From contig NZ_PEBK01000002.1 in NCBI RefSeq assembly GCF_002802905.1, forward strand, positions 1 through 64,000: 64,000 bases of DNA, in the 5' to 3' direction. Source of the DNA: Bifidobacterium simiarum. Its GTDB lineage: Bacteria > Actinomycetota > Actinomycetes > Actinomycetales > Bifidobacteriaceae. Each line of letters begins with the position of its first letter. Within the stretch, counting starts at the first letter, position 1. Below the pieces are notes generated by a model, which saw only the letters and a list, made by a program, of their open reading frames with translations, ran no database searches and had not been told where the DNA came from. Position numbers and translations under genes: made by a program. Below are positions 17,286 through 23,662 of the stretch, one piece after another.

Positions 17286-18887
17286 TTACTTCAGGCTCCA
17301 CACTGAGCCGCTGGGGCCGTCCTCGATGGCGATGCCGGCCGCGGCGAGGGCGTCGCGGATTGCATCGGCCTTGGCGAAGTCGCGGTCCTTGCGGGCCTGG
17401 GCGCGGGCCTCGAGCTGCTCGGAGATCAGGGCGTCGAGCACCTCATGCTCCTTCGAGCCCTCGCCGTTCACGTCGCCGGAGGAGACCCACTGCGGGGCGA
17501 GCGGATCGAGGCCGAGCGTGTCGAGCATCGCGCGCACCGACACGAGCACGGAACGGACCTCGGCCTTCGCGGCCGCGGAATCGGCGGCGTCGTCCAGCTT
17601 GCTCAGCAGGGTGTTGCCATTGCGCACCGCGGTGAAGATCGCGGCGGTGGCGCCGGCCACGTTCACGTCGTCGTTCATCGCCGTCACGAAGTCCTCGGGC
17701 AGATCGGCGGCCGGGACCGACGCGATCTCGTCCCATGCGGGCTGCTCACCGATGGCCGCACCCGCGCGCTCGACGAAGTTGCTCACGCGGTCGTAGGCGG
17801 ACTGCGCCTCGGCAAGCGTCTGATCGCCCCATTCGAGCATCGAACGGTACTGCACGCTGGCCAGCGCGTAACGCACCACCCAGGCGGAATGCTCGGCCAG
17901 CACCACCGGCACCGAGAGACCGTTGCCCAGCGACTTGCTCATCTTCTCGCCCTTGGCGGTCACCCATGCGGAGTGCATCCACAGGTTGGCCGAGGGGAAG
18001 CCGGCGGCACGGGTCTGCGCCATCTCGTTCTCGTGGTGGGGGAAGCGCAGGTCGAGGCCGCCGCCGTGGATGTCGAAGCCGTCGCCGAGGTAGCGGTGGC
18101 TCATGGCGGAGCATTCGATGTGCCAGCCGGGGCGTCCGACGCCGAACGGGGTGGCCCAGCGGGCGTCCTCCGGGTCGGTGTCCTTCGGGGCCTTCCACAG
18201 CGCGAAGTCTCGCGGATCATGCTTGTCGGGCGAGGCATCGGCGGGGTCGACGGGATTGTACTTGTCGTCGCCGGCGGCGTCCACGCTCGGACCCATGCGG
18301 TCGGTCACTTCGGAGGCGGCGTCTGATTCGACGCCCTCACCCTGCTTCTGATGGGTCAGCTCGCCGTAATGAGGCCAGCTCGGCACGTCGAAGTACACGT
18401 TGCCGGTGGGCTTGCCGTCGGCGTCGGTGACCACGTAGCCGTGGCCGTTGTCGATGATGCGCTGGATCAGCTCGACCATGTCGAGGATGTGCCCGGTAGC
18501 GCGAGGCTCCACGGTAGGCGGCAGCACGCCCAGCGTCTCGTAGGCGGCGGTGAACTCGCGCTCGTAGATGTAGGCGCGCTCCCACCAGCGCTGGCCGGCC
18601 GCGGCGGCCTTGTCGAGGATCTTGTCGTCGATGTCGGTGACGTTGCGCACGAACGTGACCTTGTACCCCAGTCGGAGCATCCAGCGGCGAACCACGTCGA
18701 ACGCCACGGCGGCGCGGATGTGTCCCACATGCGGCGAGCTCTGCACGGTGGCACCGCACACGTAGATGCCGACCCGGCCGGGCTTCAGCGGAACGAACGG
18801 GGTGACGCGATGGGTGGCGGTGTCGTACAGGTGAAGTCCCTTCGCCACGGAATCGTTGAAATCAAGCGCTTTTGGGGTATCTGTCAT
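17286..18887 (-). CDS. cysS: Cysteinyl-tRNA synthetase
   Basis: Charges tRNA-Cys. The class I signature appears as SPHVGHIRAAVAFDVV (HIGH variant HVGH) and GEKMSKSLGNGLSV (KMSKS). A zinc-binding Cys in GIYVCGATVQ and later GWHIECSAMSHRYLGDGFDIHGGGLDLRFPHHENE also fit. The frame is open upstream to 19028, but MTDTPKALDFNDS at 18887 lies 7 nt after TACGCT (minus strand), a leaderless start. Length 533 includes an acidic insertion near residue 175 (GVESDAASEVTDRMGPS). Confidence 0.95.
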   Translation of the reverse strand: MTDTPKALDFNDSVAKGLHLYDTATHRVTPFVPLKPGRVGIYVCGATVQSSPHVGHIRAAVAFDVVRRWMLRLGYKVTFVRNVTDIDDKILDKAAAAGQRWWERAYIYEREFTAAYETLGVLPPTVEPRATGHILDMVELIQRIIDNGHGYVVTDADGKPTGNVYFDVPSWPHYGELTHQKQGEGVESDAASEVTDRMGPSVDAAGDDKYNPVDPADASPDKHDPRDFALWKAPKDTDPEDARWATPFGVGRPGWHIECSAMSHRYLGDGFDIHGGGLDLRFPHHENEMAQTRAAGFPSANLWMHSAWVTAKGEKMSKSLGNGLSVPVVLAEHSAWVVRYALASVQYRSMLEWGDQTLAEAQSAYDRVSNFVERAGAAIGEQPAWDEIASVPAADLPEDFVTAMNDDVNVAGATAAIFTAVRNGNTLLSKLDDAADSAAAKAEVRSVLVSVRAMLDTLGLDPLAPQWVSSGDVNGEGSKEHEVLDALISEQLEARAQARKDRDFAKADAIRDALAAAGIAIEDGPSGSVWSLK

Positions 18888-19109
18888 ATTCACGAGCGTA
18901 CTTTTGCAATACGACAACGCGCAAGGCTTTCCCCATACGTTTCGTTTATGGTTCGCTCCTCGTGGCCACGGCGCTGCGATTCGGCTCGGCTCGGTTCCGG
19001 ATCGCGATCCGACGACCCGCCGGGGCAAACCCCGCAGTCCGCCACATCACTACGTTGCGAATGCGACATTTCGCGTGTGACATGTCGTTCGAGGTGCCAC
19101 AATGGAGGT

Positions 19110-19844
19110 ATGTCGCAATCTCAGGTACTGATTTTTCAACACGTTGAGTGGGAAAAACCCGGACGCATCCTCGACAACCTCGAAGAGATGTACGTACCCA
19201 CGCAGATTCTCAACATCGCCAAGAAGAAAAAGCCCGACCTGCCCGATTTCAAGGACGTGGCCGGCGTGGTGATCATGGGCGGGCCGATGGGCGCCCAGGA
19301 TTACGACAAGTACCCGGGCCTCAAGGCGGAGGCGAAGCTGGTGAAGGCCGCCGTGGCGGTGGGCAAGCCGGTGCTCGGCATCTGCCTCGGCCATCAGATC
19401 ATCGCCGGTGCGCTGGGCGGCAAGCTCAAGCAGGGCAAGGCCCCGGAGATCGGATTCGCGCCGATCACCCGCATTGAGCAGCACGACTACTTCTCGATGT
19501 GGTCCAAGAGCCTCGAGGTGCTGCACTGGCACAACGACGTGGTGACGCTGCCGGCCGGCGCCCAGGTGCTCGCCCGCAGCCCGCTGACCAAGGTGCAGGC
19601 GTTCCGCGCCGGCACCGCGCTGGGATTGCAGTTCCATCTGGAGGTCACCGCCACGCTGTTCGAGGAGTGGCTCAGCGAGCCCTCGATGGTCAAGGACGCG
19701 AAGAAGGCCGGCGTAAGCGTCGAGAAGCTGCGCGACGACTTCGCCGAATACAATCCGCGGCTCATGCCGCTGGCCGAATCGGTGTTCTCCAGCTTCGCCG
19801 CCCGCTGCTCCACCTACGCCAAATCCCTCGACGCCGCCCGGTAA
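19110..19844 (+). CDS. Class I glutamine amidotransferase (GMP synthase-like)
   Basis: A 244-residue stand-alone GATase1 domain. The nucleophile elbow is GICLGHQIIAGALGG (Cys about 92), and the His of the triad is in LGLQFHLEVTATLFEEWLSE. The N-terminal VLIFQHVEWEKPGRI and the middle GVVIMGGPMGAQDYDKYPG match the family annotated as type 1 glutamine amidotransferase or GuaA-like. It is not the full GMP synthetase, since no ATP-pyrophosphatase domain follows. A GGAGGT abuts ATG 19110; CACAAT six bases before the ATG could instead be a leaderless -10. The frame is open upstream over the cysS promoter, which I discount. Confidence 0.88.
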   Translation: MSQSQVLIFQHVEWEKPGRILDNLEEMYVPTQILNIAKKKKPDLPDFKDVAGVVIMGGPMGAQDYDKYPGLKAEAKLVKAAVAVGKPVLGICLGHQIIAGALGGKLKQGKAPEIGFAPITRIEQHDYFSMWSKSLEVLHWHNDVVTLPAGAQVLARSPLTKVQAFRAGTALGLQFHLEVTATLFEEWLSEPSMVKDAKKAGVSVEKLRDDFAEYNPRLMPLAESVFSSFAARCSTYAKSLDAAR

Positions 19845-19883
19845 GGCGCGACGAACAACACTGCGTAATAAATTCCCTGAGTA

Positions 19884-19930
19884 CCCCGCTCAACGTCCGG
19901 TACAGGCCCGATACAGGCCCTTGAGCGGGG
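19884..19930 (-). terminator. Inverted repeat over the 3' end of the peptidase gene
   Basis: CCCCGCTCAA (19884-19893) and TTGAGCGGGG (19921-19930) form a 10-bp stem that includes the stop codon of the S26-type gene. Only a weak A/T tail follows on the minus strand. It probably marks the 3' end of the accessory operon. Confidence 0.5.
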
Positions 19931-20420
19931 TGCGGGCCAGCGCGCCCCTCAGCAGCCGACAACAATGCCGAATCGGATAGATCGCCACCCAGCATCGCAC
20001 GTACAGACGGTATGGCCGCCCGCCGAGGTCGATCCGCCGATTCCCCCGGTAGCAGTCGGACAACACGCCGATCACCTGATCAGGACGAACATATTCCGGC
20101 GTGTAGGTGTTGTCTCCCCGAATCACATACCGTGTTTCGGACCGCGCGCCACTGACTCCGATCACCCGATGCAGCACATATGCGCCGTCGGTTTCCCGGC
20201 GGTACAGCGGTACGTCATACTTGTGCAGCACACCGTCCGGACGAACGTCCGCAATCGGCCTGATGATGATCGTATCGCGTCGATCGCGCAGCATCGGCCA
20301 CATGCTCGTGCCGGATGTGGTGGAGACGAACAATCCTTCGGTCTCGAGGATCCGCTCGATATCCTCGGACCACGCCCGCTCAGTCAACGAGGAACCCGTT
20401 GTCTCGCATCTGCCGAACAA
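19890..20420 (-). CDS. S24/S26-family signal-peptidase-like protein
   Basis: The 176-residue protein has the serine-peptidase box VSTTSGTSMWPMLRDRRDTI (nucleophile Ser about 39), then HKYDVPLYRRETDGAYVLHRVIGV, where His of LHRVI takes the place Lys has in classical bacterial signal peptidases (SipW/ER type), then YVIRGDNTYTPEYV and VIGVLSDCYRG. The C-terminus is basic with one possible weak hydrophobic stretch (LYVRCWVAIYPI). It overlaps the PqqD gene by 41 bp; an alternative TTG start at 20387 would overlap it by only a few bases. In this operon it is the only protease and so the natural candidate to cleave the small peptides encoded upstream. Confidence 0.75.
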   Translation of the reverse strand: MFGRCETTGSSLTERAWSEDIERILETEGLFVSTTSGTSMWPMLRDRRDTIIIRPIADVRPDGVLHKYDVPLYRRETDGAYVLHRVIGVSGARSETRYVIRGDNTYTPEYVRPDQVIGVLSDCYRGNRRIDLGGRPYRLYVRCWVAIYPIRHCCRLLRGALARTPLKGLYRACTGR

Positions 20421-20649
20421 ATGCGGTCACGTCGGTCTTCGCCTGCTCCTCGGTGATGTCAAATCGTTCAGTCAGTTCCTCGACGATCCGTTCCTCGCTG
20501 CGGCCGTCGGCCAGCGACTTCCAGATCATCTCCCCCGTACCGTTGAGCCGGATCATCCCGTGAAAATCCCTGCTTGCTTCTCCAGTGGCGATCACCACTC
20601 CCTGTCCGGCCACCTCACGCAGCACGAATCCATCCTTGATTCTCATCAT
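20380..20649 (-). CDS. PqqD-family peptide-binding protein
   Basis: An 89-residue protein with the PqqD winged-helix fold pattern: FVLREVAGQGVVIATGEASR, then LNGTGEMIWKSLADGRSEE, then a C-terminal helix pair (VEELTERFDITEEQAKTDV, FVRQMRDNGFL). PqqD/RRE domains recognise leader peptides of ribosomally made, modified peptides. ATG 20649 overlaps the stop of the ABC transporter gene as ATGA, with AAAGGAACG just before, so translation is coupled. It is the strongest single hint that the small peptides in this locus are RiPP-like precursors. Confidence 0.85.
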   Translation of the reverse strand: MMRIKDGFVLREVAGQGVVIATGEASRDFHGMIRLNGTGEMIWKSLADGRSEERIVEELTERFDITEEQAKTDVTAFVRQMRDNGFLVD

Positions 20650-22409
20650 CGTTCCTTTCTGTTGATGTCGTTGTTGATTCCGTTTTCGATGTCGTTCGAC
20701 CGACCAAGCCGGATCGTCCGGTCGCAATACTCCAGCACCTCGGCTCGGTGGGTCACGATCAGTACGGTTTTGTCGTGCAGGGCGCGGATCCGCTCCAATA
20801 CGGCCCGTTCCGTGGCGACGTCGAGAGCCGATGTGGATTCATCCAGCAGCAGTACCGGGGCACGGCTATACAGCGCACGTGCGATCGACAACCGCTGCAT
20901 CTGGCCTTCGGATAGTCCGGCTCCCCGTTCGCCGAGCATGGTGTCGTACCGCCCGGGAAGCGCCTCGATGAATCCCGCCGCATCAGCGACCTCGCAGGCC
21001 CATCGCACACACTTGTCATCAATATGGTTGGGGTCGGCGTGAGGATCCGCAAACGCCACCACTTCGCGAATGGTCCCGGACATGAGACCGTTGCCCTGCG
21101 GTACGTAGGCGAACAGTCCGCGAGGGGCCTGTGTCGGGGGAATCCACCGGCCAGAGGTCATCTCGAACCTGATCGTGCCCGACTGCGGCACGTAGGCGCC
21201 AAGCAGCAGTTTCATCACCGTGCTCTTGCCGATACCGCTACGACCGGTGATCGCCACGAACTGTCCACGCGGAATCTCAACGGAGAAACCGCGCAGCACC
21301 TGATTGCGCCCGTAGGTGAAGTCTACGTGGTTGAATCGCAGGGCCATCAGATCGTCGGGAGACGGGGCCGTAGACGCCGTGGCCGAGCCATTTGTCGAAA
21401 GTTCGCCATCCCGTTTCGGCATCACGTCGATCAGCCGCTCGACGCTGGCGAGCATGGCCGCATGTTGGGGGAACATGCCGCCCAGCGCAGCGAAGGGCGA
21501 TTGGATCTGCGCAATGAGCTGGATCACGGCCATCAGAGTGCCGTAGCTGATCGTGCCGTGCAGCAGACCATATCCGCACCACAGGAAGCCGATTAGATAT
21601 CCGCCCTGCATGGCGACGTTCAAGCCTGTGGAAGCGAGGTCACTGGCCGCCACACGACGGAGACGGGCCCGCTGATGATCGGCCATGCGACGACCGGCCC
21701 AATCCAGCATTTTCGTGCCAACGCCAAACGACTGGATCACCAGCAGACTTTCCAGGCATTCCTGCATGAACGAGCGAACACGGCCCTCGGCCTCCTGCAC
21801 CCGTTTGTGAAGCCGTTTCAGCCATCCGCGCAACAGCACCGAGAATATGGTCATCATCAGGCCGGCGGCGACAAACACACCGGTGAGCGCGGGCGAAAGC
21901 AGGAACATCACGGCGATGACGCCCACTATGCGGATGGCCATCGATACCGCCACCGGAGCCAGTGTGGTGACCGCTTCGGATACCACGGTGATATCCGAAG
22001 TGAGTCGGTTCATCAGTTCACCGGAATGATATCGGGAGGCATGCGCGGCATCGGAGCGGAGAATCCCGCCGAATACCGTGGATCGCAGTCGGTTGTCCAT
22101 CGTCGATCGGGAAAGCTCCCCGACGTAGACATATGCCGCGCGCAGCAGAATCTGCACCAGCAGCACCGAACCGAACAACACGCCCATAAACCAAAATCGT
22201 GCCGAATCATGGGCGACCGCCGCATCAATGGCGTCTCGCATGAGCAGCGCGTAGCTCACGCCGATCGAAGCCATGCCCGCCTGCAACACGCAAAGCAGTA
22301 GCACCAGCCACACGGCTTTGCCGCATACGCCAAGCAGCCATCGATACGCCTTCCACGACGACTCACCGAGGATCTTCTTCAACTTCATATCCGTGTTCCA
22401 GACCATCAT
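20646..22409 (-). CDS. ABC exporter, fused membrane and ATPase domains
   Basis: A 587-residue half-transporter. Residues 1-310 hold about six membrane segments (VWLVLLLCVLQAGMASIGV, IRIVGVIAVMFLLSPALTGV and others). The ATPase has Walker A GRSGIGKSTVMKLLLGAY, the Q-loop near YVPQGNGLMSG, the signature LSEGQMQRLSIARAL, Walker B VLLLDESTSALD and the switch His in IVTHRAEVLEYC. There is no N-terminal C39 peptidase domain, so any leader removal must be done by another protein; the S26-type peptidase is two genes downstream. The stop overlaps the PqqD start. MKLKKIL at 22388 is an alternative start. Confidence 0.88.
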   Translation of the reverse strand: MMVWNTDMKLKKILGESSWKAYRWLLGVCGKAVWLVLLLCVLQAGMASIGVSYALLMRDAIDAAVAHDSARFWFMGVLFGSVLLVQILLRAAYVYVGELSRSTMDNRLRSTVFGGILRSDAAHASRYHSGELMNRLTSDITVVSEAVTTLAPVAVSMAIRIVGVIAVMFLLSPALTGVFVAAGLMMTIFSVLLRGWLKRLHKRVQEAEGRVRSFMQECLESLLVIQSFGVGTKMLDWAGRRMADHQRARLRRVAASDLASTGLNVAMQGGYLIGFLWCGYGLLHGTISYGTLMAVIQLIAQIQSPFAALGGMFPQHAAMLASVERLIDVMPKRDGELSTNGSATASTAPSPDDLMALRFNHVDFTYGRNQVLRGFSVEIPRGQFVAITGRSGIGKSTVMKLLLGAYVPQSGTIRFEMTSGRWIPPTQAPRGLFAYVPQGNGLMSGTIREVVAFADPHADPNHIDDKCVRWACEVADAAGFIEALPGRYDTMLGERGAGLSEGQMQRLSIARALYSRAPVLLLDESTSALDVATERAVLERIRALHDKTVLIVTHRAEVLEYCDRTIRLGRSNDIENGINNDINRKER

Positions 22410-22468
22410 TTCATCGCGATTTCACCGTGCCGGCACCGCTCGATACCGTGGATACCGCACCCAGATCG

Positions 22469-23062
22469 TCAGTAGGATTTGCTCCAGTGGCTACCGTCCC
22501 GTTCCGTGACGACGCCTGACTCTCCGCTGACATCGGTATCACCCTGCTTGCCCGTACTGTTCTTCGAGGAGGACGAGCCGGATGACTTGCCGGAAAGACC
22601 TGGGGTGTCCACATAACTGTTGCCGCTGCCATTCGATTTCGTCGTGGCTCCGCCGGTCGCAGTGGATCCGCCGGTCGCAGTGGCTCCGCCGGTTGCGCCG
22701 TCCTCTTCCACGACCGCGCCGTAACCGTTGCCGCTCTGGCTCTGCTGATCGGTTGACGTGCCCTCGGTACCAGAGGATTGACCGTTCTGCTGCCCCGACT
22801 GTCCGGACTGGGATCCTGTGGTTTCGCCATTCGTTCCGGTCGAGGCGGATGCCGACGGCGACGACACATTTCCTGATTGGGATGAGGAAGAGCTTTCCCC
22901 GGTGCCCGAATGGCTCCCGGATCCGCCGGTGGATAGCGCTGACCATGCGAAGACCAGAATGACAATCAGCGCCACTACAGCCGCAACGACGATGCCGATC
23001 CTGATTCGGACACGACCTGCCTGCGATCGACGTCGTTCACTATCGTCTGCGTGCTTTCCCAT
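22469..23062 (-). CDS. Membrane-anchored Ser/Gly/Thr-rich protein
   Basis: The 197-residue protein begins MGKHADDSERRRSQAGRVRI, followed by one membrane segment (IGIVVAAVVALIVILVFAW) and then about 145 residues of Ser, Gly, Thr and Gln. In the tail the codons for ATGGSTATGG-like repeats are visible. The C-terminus is GSHWSKSY, which resembles the EWSCSY end of the small peptide gene just upstream. The charge pattern predicts a cytoplasmic N-terminus and an exposed tail. AGGGGG precedes ATG 23062. I recognise no family. A linker, scaffold or wall-spanning anchor for the export system would fit, but that is inference. Confidence 0.65.
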   Translation of the reverse strand: MGKHADDSERRRSQAGRVRIRIGIVVAAVVALIVILVFAWSALSTGGSGSHSGTGESSSSSQSGNVSSPSASASTGTNGETTGSQSGQSGQQNGQSSGTEGTSTDQQSQSGNGYGAVVEEDGATGGATATGGSTATGGATTKSNGSGNSYVDTPGLSGKSSGSSSSKNSTGKQGDTDVSGESGVVTERDGSHWSKSY

Positions 23063-23148
23063 ATCAATAAACCCCCTGAATACCGGTGAATCCCGACGAT
23101 GCCCATATGAGATTACGGCCCAGCCGGTGTATAACGTCTTCAATGAGT

Positions 23149-23175
23149 AAGGCCCGGATACGAAGTCCGGGCCTT
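23149..23175 (-). promoter_or_regulatory. Hairpin after peptide gene 2
   Basis: A perfect 10-bp stem AAGGCCCGGA / TCCGGGCCTT has a 7-nt loop and no T-run. It lies 28 bp past the stop of peptide 2 and before the Ser-rich gene, a position where RiPP operons often carry a partial terminator that raises precursor over enzyme expression. Confidence 0.6.
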
Positions 23176-23202
23176 AAGGCGCACGATGAGCACAAGTACC
23201 GA

Positions 23203-23385
23203 TCAGTACGAGCAGGACCATTCGGGTTCAGCCCAAGTGCCGGTGTTCGAACACCAATGCCAACCCGGTCCCGGAGCGCCACTGCTGGTTCGCACGATGT
23301 CGTTCGAGGCGAACCGCACGATATGCATGTTCGGCTTCTCGTATGATTCAGCGCCATTGCGCATATGCAATGCTTTCTGCATCAT
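23203..23385 (-). CDS. Small RiPP-precursor-like peptide 2 (60 aa)
   Basis: Begins MMQKALHMRNGAES, with AAAGG five nt before ATG 23385. Its middle reads YEKPNMHIVRFASN then DIVRTSSG, which aligns without gaps with peptide 1. The C-terminal 24 residues are Trp/Cys/Pro-rich (GWHWCSNTGTW, PEWSCSY). The leader-like half plus a distinct tail, and the PqqD, peptidase and exporter genes downstream, suggest a modified and exported peptide. Cleavage after SG or TS is guesswork. It is too small for routine annotation and has no known family that I can name. Confidence 0.65.
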   Translation of the reverse strand: MMQKALHMRNGAESYEKPNMHIVRFASNDIVRTSSGAPGPGWHWCSNTGTWAEPEWSCSY

Positions 23386-23411
23386 CAAATCCTTTCACAA
23401 CAAACGAGAGG

Positions 23412-23446
23412 AGGAGGCCCCGGAAACTGATTCCGAGACCTTCTCC
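23412..23446 (-). promoter_or_regulatory. Hairpin between peptide genes 1 and 2
   Basis: On the minus strand CTCGGAA pairs with TTCCGGG, extended by GAGAAGG/CCTCCTC with one mismatch. It lies 39 bp after the peptide 1 stop and just upstream of peptide 2, parallel to the hairpin at 23149-23175. Confidence 0.5.
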
Positions 23447-23485
23447 TGCTTCGTCATCATCGTTCAGCGAATGAACGGATCGAAA

Positions 23486-23614
23486 TCACTGCTTGGCGGA
23501 AACGCCGGTGCCCGGCCACGGCACGTCGGTGTCGCCGGCGCTGGTGCGGACGATATCGGCGCCGGTCAGCGCGATGACGGTCATCGACGGCTTGGTGTAT
23601 TCAGTGTTCTGCAT
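23486..23614 (-). CDS. Small RiPP-precursor-like peptide 1 (42 aa)
   Basis: A 42-codon gene with a strong Shine-Dalgarno (AAGGAG, 6 nt before ATG 23614). It reads MQNTEYTKPSMTVIALTGA, then DIVRTSAG, then DTDVPWPGTGVSAKQ. Y, K, P, M, D, I, V, R, T, S and G fall at the same spacing as in peptide 2, while the tails differ. The Y..P spacing recalls leader residues read by RRE/PqqD domains. It begins 48 bp after the beta-helix gene and may be co-transcribed with it. Confidence 0.7.
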   Translation of the reverse strand: MQNTEYTKPSMTVIALTGADIVRTSAGDTDVPWPGTGVSAKQ

Positions 23615-23662
23615 AATATGCTCCTTGCTTTTCTTGGGTTTGATGATTATTCGGTTTGGGTA

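Noticed and set aside
19110-19844. Full GMP synthetase (guaA)
   Set aside because: Only the amidotransferase domain is present; no PP-loop ATPase domain follows.
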